Assembly (NCBI GenBank): GCA_024734495.1
Contig: JALMQS010000061.1
Coordinates: 6,811,321 to 6,875,320 of the forward strand
Length of the DNA: 64,000 bases
From: Forficula auricularia
Taxonomy: Eukaryota > Arthropoda > Insecta > Dermaptera > Forficulidae
Direction of reading: 5' to 3'
Below, one piece after another: positions 21,896 through 33,967 of the stretch (the first letter of the stretch is position 1; every line of letters begins with the position of its first letter). The translations under genes were made by a program, and so were the position numbers. The notes beneath the pieces are model-generated. The model searched no databases. It saw nothing but the letters and a program-made list of their open reading frames with translations, and was not told where the DNA came from.

Positions 21896-22252
21896 TTTAA
21901 AGTCGATATGAAAATACTCTAAATATTTGAAATTTTATCGATGCGCCGCATCCTCAGCATCCATGGACAGCACGCCAATTCATTTCACAAGATGAGGTTC
22001 GAGTTCGAAATTTATAAATAAATACAGGTAAATTTAATCCGCTAGAATCTAGTTCATACAATTATCTACATATACACATACACATAAACACAAAATGACA
22101 TTGGTACTTCCCAAAACAAAAAAATGTATTTAAAAAACATCGATAAATATTAAAATAAATTTGTTAATTTTCTTGACTGCCATATATTTTTTACTTCAAG
22201 TTATAAAAAAATAATATATAAACAAAATAAACTGCAACGGACGACTTAATTA

Positions 22253-23095
22253 AATTCAAAAATAATGATGGATTCTCATTTAATCCTTGAGGAATAACAA
22301 TTCTACGTTGGATTTTTGACGTTTTGGTTATTTTTGGTAACCATTGCTTAAGACATGGAGGAATCGAGTTAAAATCAAAAATAGCGATCGATTCTCATCT
22401 AATACTTAAAGAATAACACACACACACACTATACTATATACTGCTTTGATGGTCTGGGAGCAGAGTTGCGAGCAACCGGAAAGCTCATTACCAACCATAT
22501 TACTTTGACTAACTTGTTTAAGACAAGTGACTTTGATGATGGATTTATGATCCATAATCGGTTTGTTTTGCGACCGCGGTGAGAGTTACTTAGCCTTAAA
22601 GAATAACAATTCTACATTAAGTTTTTGACACTTCGATTATTATTGGTAACCATTGTTGAAAACATGGAGGAATCGGCTTAAAATAAAAAATAACGATCGA
22701 TTCTTATCTATATCTAGAGAAATAACCTTATTGCATTCCATTTTTGATGTTTTGACTATTAATGGCAACTTCTACTGAAAACGTGAAAGAATCGAATTAA
22801 AATCAAAAAGACTAAATTCTTTTATGGTAAACAACTCAAGCTTGACATCCATCCATCCATACATCCGTATGCACTAAATGAAAAAATTGCACTTTTTGGC
22901 CTCTCGACGAGACCCCATGTAATTTTTGGCAAAACCGTCACATGCTAAAATTCAATCTAATACTACAATTTGTGACTTTAATTGACACCATGGGCTCCGT
23001 AGTCTTTACCTGAGGACCATTTAAAGTTACGCTTGCCACGAGACCAATTACAATACTTTTACCCATGCTTCGCATTAGATAAAGTAAAAAAATAA
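22253..23095 (+). mobile_element. VNTR-bearing poly(A) retroposon, copy 1
   Basis: Begins with about 3.5 tandem units of 119-120 bp (gattctcat ... ggaggaatcg ... aaaaatagcgatc). Then comes a unique 3' region (ggcctctcgacgagacccat; gctccgtagtctttacctga) ending in agataaagt followed by A-rich DNA. The minus-strand copy at 36730-37440 has the same order and a clean poly(A). Both have only short frames. Tandem units plus unique 3' part plus poly(A) is a composite, SVA-like layout. Confidence 0.72.
22418..22594 (-). mobile_element. 177-bp retroposon nested in VNTR
   Basis: Bordered by the 13-base direct repeat cttaaagaataac at 22405-22417 and 22595-22607, with one tandem unit interrupted between. 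The side with (AC)n corresponds to a (GT)n tail on the minus strand, so it reads as a retroposon in minus orientation. Internal text (gcgaccgcggtgagagttac) is GC-richer. No clear tRNA boxes were seen. Confidence 0.62.
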
Positions 23096-23213
23096 AATAA
23101 AATTTTAAATTGAAAGTAATGGAAGGCAGCCCAGAGGTAGTGAGGAAAGAAAAATTAACACATATAAAATAAGGTGTAATTTATTGGAATCCTTCCTCCT
23201 TTCCTTTCAAACC

Positions 23214-23246
23214 GACGTTTCGGAGGATTTTTCCCTCCTTCTTCAG
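23214..23246 (-). ncRNA. Hammerhead-like ribozyme motif (left arm)
   Basis: Minus strand: CTGAAGA, extra A, stem II GGAGG-type with TCCTCC (one extra G in the loop side versus the right arm), GAAA, C, GTC. Stem I: AAACC before the core pairs with GGTTT after GTC. Confidence 0.65.
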
Positions 23247-23335
23247 GGTTTCAAAGGGTCAATGAATGAAACAAATAAAATGTTTCCTTCTTCACTACTG
23301 TGGAGACTTGTTTCATTCATTGACCCTTTGAAACC

Positions 23336-23367
23336 CTGAAGAAGGAGGAAAAATCCTCCGAAACGTC
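23336..23367 (+). ncRNA. Hammerhead-like ribozyme motif (right arm)
   Basis: CTGAAGA, extra A, stem II GGAGGA/TCCTCC (6 bp), GAAA, C, GTC. Stem I is the best in the window: TTTGAAACC before the core against GGTTTGAAA after GTC, eight of nine positions pairing. All three helices can be drawn if stem III forms between two molecules. Confidence 0.68.
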
Positions 23368-23480
23368 GGTTTGAAAGGAAAGGAGGAAGGATTCCAATAA
23401 ATTACACCTTATTTTATATGTGTTAATTTTTTCTTTCCTCACTACCTCTGGGCTGCCTTCCATTACTTTCAATTAAAATT

Positions 23481-24110
23481 TCTACCAGTCCGTCTCTCTC
23501 CAGAGAAAATTTCGTTGCAATAAAATAAAATAATTAAGAAAAATTGACCTAGAAAAAAATGATTGATGAGATAACAGAAGAAATGCAAATGAGATAATTT
23601 CAAGAAGAAGATTGCTTAATTGCTTTGACCGAATTGTCATGGCGATTAGGATGCAAGTCTCGAGAAATGATCTCAAGGACTAAAACAAACTCGTTTTAAT
23701 AATAATAGCAAATCATAATAAGAAGAAATATCTTTTCGAAATTAATTTTGAATATTTTTTTCAATTTCGCTTTTATATATTATGTTTGTATATTTTAAAA
23801 AGAATAATTCGGCTATGTTTAATAAAATCTAATTAATTTTTGAAAGATTAAATTTTAAAAAGGACTCAAATATAATTATAAATCAGAATATAATTAAATA
23901 TGAACGAAATGAAATTTTCTTTATATGTACATACTTATAAATGATTAGAAATTTTTTTCAACTCATTCAAAAAATATTTTAAAATTTAAAACTTGAACAA
24001 AGATCTAAGAGTGTAACATATTTACATTTTCGATTTTATGATCTGTTTTCTTTTCCAAATAATAAGGAAATTTTGTAAGAAGTAATCATTAAAATAAACG
24101 ACATATAATA
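23481..24110. other. No recognised feature
   Basis: AT-rich spacer without a repeat partner inside the window. Confidence 0.4.
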
Positions 24111-24111
24111 A

Positions 24112-24535
24112 GAAGTACCTGGAACACCGAGCGTTGCTCGGTAATTTTTTGTTTTAGTTCAAACTGATATATATTAATATTATATTATTTTTAATAATTT
24201 AATATTCAATAAAAAATAGCTCAAATTAATTAAATTAGCAAATTCTAATATATAATAATATTTGAAATGAATTATTAGTGGCATATAAAATTAAAAAACC
24301 AATTAATTAATCAAAGGAAATTGAATAAAAATGTAATTATACATTTTTATCGATACATTCACCTATGAATAATTATTTCAATTAACAAAAAACACATAAA
24401 AAACAACTTAGCCAAAGATGAGACCGTGACAGATCGAATTGTCAGCCCAAAAAACCCCCTAACCCCTGAATTTCATCCAAATCGTTAAAGCCGTTTTTGA
24501 GAAACCGATTCTATATATATATACAAAAATTGCTC
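24112..24535. repeat. Interspersed repeat with terminal hairpin
   Basis: Left end acctggaacaccgagcgttg contains the hairpin CCGAGC-gtt-GCTCGG (24127-24141). The right part reads cccctaacccctgaatttca, then aaatcgttaaagccgttttt and a TA microsatellite. Such text recurs in insect genomes, from memory, in RTE-like or Helitron-like repeats. A CTRR end is not present, so I do not call it a Helitron. Confidence 0.4.
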
Positions 24536-25600
24536 GTTTAATATGTTAAGATACTAAATTTAGATAACTTATATCGATAATGTATAATCAATTGTCCTCA
24601 AATAATTTCACTAAGCAATGAATTAAATCATATTTTAATGGGTATATTTTTTGAAATTTATCAAAAATTAATCAAAAGGAATACAATTTGTGTTTTGATA
24701 TCAATAGTTTGTACATCTCAAACTTTTTACACAATTTATTTATTTTTAGCAATAATTTTTGCAAACAGAATTCAACATATTTCATCTGATGAAATCGAAG
24801 TACTTATTATTTCTAAGTTAGTTAAGTTTAGCATATTCATTTGATTGGCAAAAGTTCCTTACGAATCAAATATCGACAAGCAACAAAGCATTATTTTTAT
24901 ATGAATAATTTTAATATAAGAAAATATTATTAGTATAAGTAAAACTCACCATTTGGGAAGAGCTCTTGGGCTTGCGGTTGATATCCGAAACCTTTTGGTT
25001 AGCTGAAACAAAAAAGAAGGAAAACATTATTATTTAATATATTTTTTGTAAAGCAAATTCCAGCGCGCTTGTGCGCCTGAAGCATAGTCAACCAAATTGA
25101 CAGCTCTTCGTGCCTTAACGCTACCCTACAGGCGCCTTAGGATATTCAAATCCACAGCTGGGGTGGAAACATGTCACTACCGGCTTTGGGCTCATTTAGG
25201 CAGGATTGATAATAACAGAACACAACCAAGGCTGGGCTGTTGTGTCACATTTGAGCAACTAGTCACTTTTAAATCAAGGAATTAAGTATATAGGTAGAAG
25301 CTAACGAAGGCTCAAAGAAAAATTTATTAAGAAAATTTTCATTGTAGTTAAAATTTCATCATCATAATTGAGTAGTTAGTCCAAAGACTAGTTTGACGCA
25401 GACATCCACCTCCCTCAAATTAATTCTTCTATACCAATTCATTCATTTCTCTAAATGTCACAAATCTCATATTTCATTATTTGGAGAAAATTATCCTCTC
25501 TTTCCCTTTTTATGTCTAATTTCGCCCTGTCAAATATTCTTTAGCAATCCTCGGGGTCTTAACATGTCATATTATTTGAGATTTTCCCCATGTTCAGATT
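24536..25600. other. No recognised feature
   Basis: AT-rich, with a GC-richer block at 25060-25260 (cagcgcgcttgtgcgcctga; aggctgggctgttgtgtc) whose nature I cannot name. Short frames there are not supported. Confidence 0.35.
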
Positions 25601-25731
25601 CGAGGGGTGAACTGCGATTGGAATTAGGTGTACACCGTCTTTGGAATTACTTTGGAATTCATTAGATAATCTATTGTCATCTATTGTCTTCTACTTGGAA
25701 ATGAAAGTGGAAAGTCGCGGTTCACCCCTCG
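25601..25731. mobile_element. hAT-type MITE, short copy
   Basis: Ends cgaggggtgaactgcga and tcgcggttcacccctcg are inverted repeats. After the left end, attggaattaggtgtacacc matches the right end of the element at 12569-12983. The interior has ctttggaattactttggaat, two copies of the unit that would give the 12.6-kb minisatellite if amplified. No clear target duplication. Confidence 0.7.
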
Positions 25732-25939
25732 TTAAGATTATTCCAAAGTGTTCTATTTTCTCTATTTTTTCCTTTCTACTTTGTAAATTTATCCATCCAT
25801 TTAATCTTTAACACTCTTTCGTAGCAAGGCATTTCGAAGGCCTTCAATCTCTTTCTATCTGCTTCTCCAATCGTCTAGGTTTCAAATCATGTCCCATTGC
25901 CCCATACATATGACCATTTCTAAATTTAATTTCTTTTTA

Positions 25940-26245
25940 ACAGACTTCAAAAAAGGTTTCTCAATTCGACTGATTTTTTTTTTTTTGTATCTATGTTACT
26001 TGATATTTTCGCCAATGGTGAACCGATTTTGATGATTTTTTTGCATTAGGTTCAATCTAGTTTCCGATTGGTAAAAATATAAATTTCATTGGTATTGGAT
26101 CTTTTTTATTATGTTTGTTCAGGCATAACTTCTTTGTCTATAAACCGATTTTAATCATTCTTTCTGCGTTTGGATCAGTTCAGCTCCAAGATAGTCAAGA
26201 TACCTAATTTTATTTATATAATTTTATAATATTTATTTATTTATT
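25940..26245 (+). repeat. Dispersed repeat, copy 2 (gacttc family)
   Basis: Inverse of 2630-2912: cagacttcaaaaaaggtttc, then gtgaaccgattttgatgatt, ccgattggtaaaaatataaa, tgtttgttcaggcataactt, and an ATTT-rich end. No frame. Orientation-consistent simple-repeat end suggests retroposition. Confidence 0.65.
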
Positions 26246-28000
26246 GGATCTTTTCATTCCACATGATTGAATAAGACTTTATTGTCAAGAATAAATTTTT
26301 TTGTATTAATTAAAGTTTCATTTTGAAACAGCAGTTACTGTTACAAGTATAAATTACCTTTTAAAAAATTCAAATTTATCTAGAATAAAATATGAACAGA
26401 AAATAATTTTTTAAAAATCTACAAATTATATTTTATAAACCTATTCAAGCATCGAGCTTTAATTTTTTAAAGACATTGATCTCGTACTTGTCAAATCTGG
26501 AATTGTGCAATTTATAACTCATTTTATTTATGTAAGAATGTTGATGTCGAGGTTTTTTTTTTATTTGATTTATCCCAATTTAACGTTTATTGAAATAAAT
26601 ATTTTTTTAGTTATAAAACAATTTAAGCCTTAAAAGTGTGAAACAAATTTTTAAAAAAGTAATTAAAGTGATTCAAACACTAATTGTGAGAGAATTCGTC
26701 ATTTGATACCAATCAGTCATTGTGTCAAAATTTGAGAAAGGTTTGAGTTAGAAAGCGGAAATTTTGAGGAAAGATTAAGTTCTTAATATATTTAAAACAT
26801 GTGAGCCAAATTTCACCTCATTGCATTCATCTATGAAAGAACTTCACGTATAATGATTACATTAGTTGCAGAATTTAAAATTTGAGAAGTGTGAGTCTAG
26901 TAAGCCTATAATCAAATCGTTTTGGAAATTAGAATAGTAAAATTCTCTCACTAGAACGAACTTTCTAGAACTTCTATTTTAAACTATTATATCATAATCC
27001 AGAGAATGATAACACTTAATCTTGGATATTATTTTTTTTCTTCTAAATTTAGACATTTTAAAAATAAAAGATATTGAGTGGGTGCAATACTCTGTTAGCC
27101 CAGCGAGGTGTGTAAATTCAAACACACCATATAATAAATAAAAAGTAAATAAAAAGCTAAAATTTAATTTAAAGAAAGAACCTGAGGATCAGTCCGTGAA
27201 TGTGGTGTAACCATTTCTGATTTTCTGTATTTTTCATCTAAAAATTCTTAAACTAAAAATCCCAAAAATTTTCAATTTTTTTTTATTTGAACATAAAAAA
27301 TATGACAGCAAAATGAACTTTCTAAAACATTATGCTCTTGGGTTTTCATGAAGTAAAATATATTTTCTAGATTTAAATCTTTTTTTATCCACTCAAAACA
27401 ATAAATGTAAAATAAATGCACTATGAGGATTATTACCCGAAAAACGCAATAACAGTTGAAATAAATAACAATGAAAAATTAAAAAACAAAAATAGATTAA
27501 AAACTCAATAAGTTTTCATTGTATCATAAAAATGGCTATATCTGCTCAAATTTCGCCATGTTGATGAAATTTCATTATATTTTCGAACATTGAGCGAATA
27601 CAATCCCATTAGCTTAAAAAAAGTAAATATTTGGATAATTTGTTTGAACCTTGGGTAGGGGAGGGGTTTACACAATTAGGGTTGTGTTTGTAATCAATGA
27701 CTGGCGGATGAAATAAATTGGATTATGAAATGGAACCAGACTAATAATTGGAAAAATTATTTAACTTAGTTAACGCATGGCCATGATTAAATAAAATGGG
27801 AATAATTAGAAATAAATCAAATGGCAGAGAACTAGGCATCCATTAGGGCGAATTGAATTTCAATAGAAATAATCGATGGGGTGTTTAAGAACCATGAGGG
27901 TGAGCTGGGGATCGTTGCTCAATTGAAAATTGTGGATCGGGCGTAAAATTAGAATAGTTAAGAAAATTTCGGGATTTAGGTCAATGATAAAACCTTAATT
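26246..28000. other. No recognised feature
   Basis: AT-rich. Nothing beyond short frames and homopolymer runs. Confidence 0.4.
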
Positions 28001-28004
28001 GTTT

Positions 28005-28043
28005 ATTAATAAGTTTTTGATCTTTTATAAGGTCATCTTCAGG
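28005..28043 (-). ncRNA. Decayed hammerhead-like motif
   Basis: Minus strand: CTGAAGA, extra T, then a weak GA(C/T)C-type stem II, AAAAAC in place of GAAAC, and no GTC. The surrounding layout resembles intact motifs, but it cannot be functional. Confidence 0.3.
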
Positions 28044-28227
28044 GCTATGAAATAAATCGGCGGTGGTTTACATTTTTTGTATAAAATTGAATTATTTTCA
28101 AGAAGGAGTTAGACCAAGAAGATTATATTGTCCTGTTGAGTTTTCATAAGAATCGGAAAAAAGCTTTTGGAAAAAATAAAATGTAAGCTAAGAAAATCTC
28201 TCAGATGCATATTTTTTACTATACAAT

Positions 28228-28910
28228 ACAGGCTATAATCAAGTATTGTAATCGTGTATGAAAAAGTGTTTTCTTTTCCTTCTTTTTTTCGAAATATCTC
28301 AAAAACGGCTGAAACTATTTTAATTAAAAAAATTGGGCGAAACCATGGCATTTCGGTCTACAAAAAAAGGTCTAATAAGTAAACATTGAAAAAATTATAA
28401 TTTTCGAGATATTAATTATTTTGTCAAAATGTCATTATTTTGTCACATCTCAACTACTCTATAGGACACGACATATTGTATGTTGCGTATTTTTAGGATA
28501 AATAAATAAATAAAATTTATTTGGTGTATTGAGATTAAGAGCTGATTAGATTTTGATGCATATCGACCCAAAATTAGGAGGGGGGGGGTTAAAAATTGAT
28601 ATTATAATATTTTCAAACTAAAAAAACAAGAAAAATGAAATATACCTATTATAAAATGAATCTATAATAGCGAAAATATTTTTTTTTCTGGTGCAAAAAT
28701 CTAGGCCATTTGAGCAAACTCAACCAAATTTTGTATACATAATCAGTGGGCCCTTGGAATCCTAAAATCGCAAAAACTAACGGCCAAAAGGGGGAGGAGG
28801 AGGGGTGTAGGATCAAAAAATGAAAATCTTGGCCCTTGTACCGAACTCACCCAGAAGTGTATGGTAAAGTCAAGTGAATGTCCACATCAGAACCTGTCAA
28901 TTTAAATTTG
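28228..28910 (+). repeat. 650-bp dispersed repeat, fuller copy
   Basis: Text blocks: tattgtaatcgtgtatgaaa, gcgaaaccatggcatttcgg, gagattaagagctgattaga, G-rich runs with tcaaaaaatgaaaatcttgg, and tatggtaaagtcaagtgaat near the end. The reverse complement of 55745-56412 has the same order. An extra AAAT-tailed piece sits at about 28440-28510. No coding capacity; parts recur at 8.4, 33.4 and 6.8 kb. Confidence 0.7.
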
Positions 28911-30285
28911 AATAAAAATGTTTTGAACATTAATTAATTTGTTTTATCATTTGTATACGAAGGAATTTACCCGAAATATAAATAATAATAATTATTAATT
29001 CTCACCGAAATTGCAAACAGCGTACCGAGTCTTGAAAAAGTTGTGTTCTTGTGAAACAACAATATTACAATTACACTATTTTGTAATCATGTAAATGCAC
29101 CACTGTGCCAAGAATTAATTTTCAAGCACAAATCGTTCGCTGACGAAAATTCACTAAAAAATGAACCAATTCTTGAGCAAGTTTTTCTTTTGATTCTAAT
29201 TTATCTTTTGACATTTGTAAAATAAATTATTCCCTTTATCTTTGAAAATTTATCATTTTATATTTCATGTCTAAAAAATTCATTAAACAAATGAATGATA
29301 TTTATAAAATAAATAAATATCTGATTTGTATGTCGGTATTTATGATCTAGATTTGAATTCGTAATATGCCTTGTGTAGAGAGCGAGGGTGGTTAATTGAA
29401 GCCATTCCAGGTGAATAAGAGCCAGATGGAAATACGATTGTGCACAGATATATATTTATTATTCAATTCAATTAAAGCTAACAAGCCAACAGGGCTCAAC
29501 AACCCAAATAGGCTTATACGCAGATTACGTACAAATGGTGTCCGAATTTTTATTTCCATGGCCGTTAAAACAGAGCACAATTTGTTTGCACCGAAAAAGG
29601 CTTCGCTCGTATCGAATATGAAAAATGGAATGAAAAAGAAAAAATGTCCCAGGTCTTTATTTATTCTATCACAAGGATGGGAGGCTTTTATTAACATGCT
29701 ACCCTTTAGATAAAGTTCAAGCGGCCTATAAAAGCTTCCAAAAACATTCAAATATTTTTTTACAGGGGAAACCACGCATGGTAGATATAAAGAGAAAATT
29801 AATTGAATTTTCTATTTGATACAAGTGAGCTTCTGCTCAAGCTGATTTGATATACTGATCATTCATGGAGCCGTCCTTCTTGATGAAAAATTAACGAGTG
29901 TGAACAAAAAGCTTATTCATCAAAATATTATATATTTTTTTCTATTTTGTCTCATTGTAAAAACAATTCATTTTGATTGGAAATATTTAGTTTACCTAGA
30001 GAAGCAAAGTTGTTGATTTCTTCTTATGAATTCATTTTTGAATAAAAAATTAAGAAATATGTTAAATATTTTATCAATAAATAAATTCAGTCATATGCGA
30101 GTACATATACTAAGTATTTTAAAAGATTTATGGCATAAGTTCAAATCGGGTTCGTATACCGTATTTGTCGTTAATAAAAATGAATGAGGAAATTTGAGGA
30201 ATTTTTTCATCCTCTTAACTCATATTGTTCATCTGTGAAGACCGTCCGGTTCCAAAACCATGTGTTGCTTAGTATCTGTAAAGTT
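28911..30285. other. Apparently single-copy segment, no gene supported
   Basis: 29390-29775 has open frames on both strands (105 and 127 codons). Neither resembles a known family and their overlap suggests chance. The segment is less AT-rich and lacks repeats, so a conserved non-coding element is possible. Confidence 0.3.
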
Positions 30286-30405
30286 TTTTACGGAGTGAGG
30301 CTGTTAAACCCACATCCAATCCCTTTTAGTCGCCTTCTAAGACAAGCAGGGGATACTGTGGACCTACTCTAGCCCCAGTCCAAAGGGGGCCAGGAGATGA
30401 CATAG
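30286..30405 (+). repeat. Repeat with a widespread metazoan retroposon-like motif
   Basis: tcgccttctaagacaagcag followed by gggatactgtgg and tagccccagtccaaaggggg. From memory, tcgcctcttacgacaagcaggggata-type text recurs across animal genomes in interspersed repeats. Which class it belongs to here I cannot say; the boundaries are uncertain. Confidence 0.4.
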
Positions 30406-32211
30406 AGGTTCAGTTAATTAATACTAATTTGTGGGCCAAATATCAGCTCTTTAACCACATACATTCGATATTTTCTCATATTAACAATTCGATTTATACA
30501 CAGGAGTTTTTAAAGTGTTATAGTGGTGATTTCACAAGTAAAAATAAAAATTAAAAAAAAAATTAAATTATATTTTTGGAGTTTTATTTTAAATATTCTT
30601 TCGGGTTTTCACTTGAGACTTTGTCGACTTGCAGAAATATCGCGGGGTGGGGGGGGGGGGGGTACATACGCACTGACCAATGGAATTTTGGACCCTTTTT
30701 GGCCTCTGGGACCACAATATCAGGTTTTATGTCCTAAATCCATTTTCCAACTATTAAGGGCATCAATTTCTTCCCCCTAAAAGTTACAAAATGAAATTAA
30801 CTTGTTTTATCTCTGAGATACCAGGTCTCAAAGAGTAGTCAGGACCTAGACAGGCCATCTCAATACTTTCCCATTATATTCTATAGAATATAAATGTGAA
30901 AGTAAAAAGGTCTTTCAAGATCTAAAGGTGCTGCAGCTTCTCGGTGTGCTTCTTCCATTAAAAAAATTTAACTGATTCCGTTTTACCCCATAAAGTAAAT
31001 TGAACCCTTTGGCTTATACAAACTTTTAAGGTGTAAATTTATTTCAAAAAAGAAAAAAAAGAGCAAAATATAATAATATTAGTTAAAAATAAAAATCAAT
31101 TTATATTTATAAATATGTATGGCTAGGTTTTAACAGTAATTAATTTAAGCAACTGTGGAATAATTAAATTCAATTTTGATAAATATTCATGAAACATACT
31201 GTATTATATTAGGTATTTATTTTCAAAATGAAATGTGTTCTGAAACGAGAATAAAAAATTATCTCTAATACTACACCTCATAAATAAAGTGAAATTTTCC
31301 AAATAAGAATTGAATTTACTCTAGGAGGGTAACTCTATTAATGATCATATTAATTCAACAGTACATGTATTGGTTAGCCATGATTAGGTGTTGAGTTTAT
31401 ACCCAACCAGCCTCTCGATCTTAATTAAACCCTCAATAATTTGCATTTAATTTACCTGACATGTGTTACACCCATGTGTCGATAACCTGCCATAGGGGAG
31501 ACATAAAATTAAATTTAACTTTATTCTGAATAAATAAAAAATAAAATGAAAAATCTATCATTAATAGTATTAGGGTGGAAAGACAAGCATAAATATGTAA
31601 ATATAGTAGTATAGTCTTATAGTTCCTTTTCAGATTTTTGATACTTAGGTGGTTGAGTTGTTTATGGAAAGAAAAGTTTCGACTGACCCGCCAAGATTTC
31701 ACACTTTTAATGAGAAAATTTCATCAGAATGGACGATAATTCGACGCCTGTTTCTAAAGTCGTTTTTAAGTGCTGTGGGAAAAACTTTAAAAAGCTGTCA
31801 GTCTATCAATAGACTTCCAAAACAGTATGTAAAAACAACTCCAGAAATATTTAGATGTCAAAACGTTGTGAATTATCATGTTCATATTAAAAATGTGCAA
31901 TCTAGTGGACTCTCGGTGAAACTTTTCTTTCGATATAGGTATATTAGTCCCTCTATCCCAAATTATGGAGTATATTTCTGTAAGGGCGTTTTGATTATGA
32001 ATGCGACATCCGTGGGGTCTTAGATAAAGAAAATGTAAATTCCTAAATTAGCCTTATAAAAATAATAATAATAATAATAATCAAATCAAAGCAATTAAGT
32101 ATAAAATATTATTCAGTATATGAATAAAAATCCGCTTCCCCTAGAGCAGAGTTTGACATTATTTAATTAAATTGAAAGTTTTTACCGAGAGTAGCACAAT
32201 TTTTATATATT
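30406..32211. other. No recognised feature
   Basis: A poly-G run lies at about 30649-30661. A 124-codon frame at 31649-32023 matches nothing I know and has no supporting splice or codon signal. An AAT microsatellite lies near 32060-32080. Confidence 0.35.
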
Positions 32212-32273
32212 GAAGGAGACAATAAAAGAGTGTGTCTTTTGTTGGAATTATAAATTTTATTTATTTATAACGA

Positions 32274-32307
32274 GACTATAGTTCGAGGGCTTTGCCCTCT
32301 TCATCAG
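32274..32307 (-). ncRNA. Hammerhead-like motif, GAAA damaged
   Basis: Minus strand: CTGATGA, extra A, a perfect stem II GAGGGC/GCCCTC with loop AAA, then GAAC (one A lost) and TATAGTC. Better stem II than the right arm, but a broken catalytic GAAA. Confidence 0.55.
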
Positions 32308-32369
32308 TCTATTACAATGTATTCACAGTGTATTCAATTTATGAATTCCTGTGAATCCATTGTAATAGA

Positions 32370-32403
32370 CTGATGAAGAGGGCAAAGCCTCGAAACTATA
32401 GTC
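32370..32403 (+). ncRNA. Hammerhead-like ribozyme motif, TATA stem III
   Basis: CTGATGA, extra A, stem II GAGG/CCTC (one C lost relative to the left arm), GAAA, C-TATA-G, then TC. Here stem III is A-C/G-T closed by a TATA loop; the self-complementary loop fits the known dimer mode of minimal hammerheads. Confidence 0.6.
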
Positions 32404-32949
32404 TCGTTATAAATAAATAAAATTTATAATTCCAGCAGAAGACACACTCTTTTATTGTCTCCTTCGACATTATTTAAGGTAAATGCACCAAATTAGGCCC
32501 ATATCATTCTTTGAATATTTTTAGTATTTTTTTGGCATTGCAAAACTTTTTGAAATTTTTACATCAACATGCTTCCAGATCTGTCTAAAAGGAAATGTGA
32601 ATTTGGAATCAATTGTATTGATAATTTTACTACAATAATACAATTTCCAAAATATAAACAGCGGAATTTATTAGGTCACCCCTGTTCCGAATAAGACCCA
32701 CTATTAATTTCAAATAAACGAGAATATATTCAGCAGTCAACCAATCCTAAAGTGAAGCTAAAATGGTGGAACCATAACTTATATTGATGTACTTTCTCAT
32801 GTAGCAACTAACGAACAGGAGCAGTCGGAAACACAACTTAAAAGTTAAAAACGCCAATATTTTCCCCAATAAAATTGATGATGGGCCTTATTTGGTGCAT
32901 GTATCTTATTATGAGCAGGTAAGATGGAATCAAAAAAATATCATGGATA

Positions 32950-33967
32950 TCTATATATATAAAATTAAAGTTTTGTCTGTACATTGCTTCAAATCACGCC
33001 AAATTTTGGTTGCACACGTTTCAAGCAAAGCTATGAACGAAAACACCCTCAACAAAATTCCTGTCTGTATGTCTTTATGAAATTTCATATTTACATCAGA
33101 TGTTCTTCTAACTTACGTTTTTAGCTATATAACGTTTTGATATTTTGACCCCAGAAGGGGGTTTGGGGGGGGGGGGGGCGCACGAATGAAAATTATTAAA
33201 TAGCTCCTAAACTGTTAACTCTACGGCAAATTTTATTATGAGCAAAGTTGTAGAGAATGTGATTTCTGACAACTTTTGTTTAGAAAAATTTCCCTAAAAA
33301 CTACCCGAAAAGGGGAGAGGGAGGGTCAAAGTAGAAAATTCTTGCTCTTTAATCAAACTCAATCAAAATTTTGTAGTACATAATCTGTGGGCCACTAGAA
33401 GGCTAGAAATGCAAAAACTAACCACCCAAAATGGGGGGGGGGATCAAAAAATGAAATTTCTTACCCTTAGAGCCAACTTAACCAAATTTTGTATACATAA
33501 TCTGGAAAGGCTAGAAATGAAAAAACTGGGTGCGGGGGTGGAGAGCATGGGGTGGGGTCCGGGTGATGCGGAGGCTTAGTGAGGGTCAAGAGGCGTAATG
33601 GGGGCTCAGGTGAGGGCCCAGGGGCGTAGTGGGGTGGTGCGGGGCGAGGGTCCGGGGTGGAAGTGTGGGGCGGGGTGGAGGGCTCGGGGGTGGGGTGCAG
33701 TGAGGGTCCAGGTGCTTAGTGAGGTGGGGTGGGGGTGGGGGCGAGGAGATGGGGTCCGGGGGATGGTGGGGGGTGTGGGTGGTGCAGGGTGGAGTGGGAG
33801 TTCAGGTGAGGGTCCAGTGGCGTAGTGGGGTGGTGCAGAGGCTGGGGTGGGAGGTGCTGAGTGGAGTTCGGGGGGAGTGGGGTATGAGGGTGGGGTTCGT
33901 GGGTTGGGGATCCAGGGGGGGCCCGCTGGTTAGCAAGAGGGCCGCCGAAGGCGGGCCTTGCATCTAG
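32950..33967 (+). mobile_element. Non-autonomous Helitron, copy 1
   Basis: Starts TCTATATATATAAAATT after an A and ends in hairpin CCGCC-gaa-GGCGG, then gccttgcat, CTAG, followed by T. TC start, a GC-rich hairpin about 10 bases before CTRR, and A/T insertion are Helitron hallmarks. No Rep/helicase is present. The interior has blocks with tcaaaaaatgaaa text and a G-rich minisatellite. The sister at 34903-35864 has matching ends. Confidence 0.72.
33530..33935 (+). repeat. G-rich minisatellite-like block
   Basis: Imperfect repeats of gtggggt, gggtcc and cgtagtggggtggtgc make a block with extreme G over C skew, in a strongly AT-rich region. Open frames on both strands (75-89 codons) are artefacts of it. 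It has many G3+ runs and could form G-quadruplexes. Confidence 0.75.

Larger units (their letters stand above)
23101..23480. mobile_element. Foldback element with two hammerhead-like motifs
   Basis: Arms 23101-23273 and 23308-23480 are near-perfect reverse complements (share ggaaggcagcccagaggtag and cattcattgaccctttg) around a 34-base spacer. Each arm carries a complete motif in opposite orientation. This is the best preserved ribozyme pair in the window. There is no coding DNA. It lies directly after the poly(A) end of the VNTR retroposon. Confidence 0.82.
32212..32466. mobile_element. Foldback element with two hammerhead-like motifs (TATA type)
   Basis: Arms (gaaggagacaataaaagagt at the left end; complement at the right) extend inward to attgtaatagactg on both sides of a short loop. 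Each arm carries a motif with GAAAC-TATA-GTC. Related text occurs in the 44.6-45.9 kb elements. Confidence 0.78.

Noticed and set aside
24112..24160. Helitron 3' end suggested by the CCGAGC hairpin
   Set aside because: No CTRR at the right distance on either strand.
29392..29775. 127-codon minus-strand frame with an overlapping 105-codon plus frame
   Set aside because: No known family, no start context or splice support; mutual overlap suggests chance.
31649..32023. 124-codon plus-strand frame
   Set aside because: Not recognised and no supporting signal; kept only as anonymous sequence.
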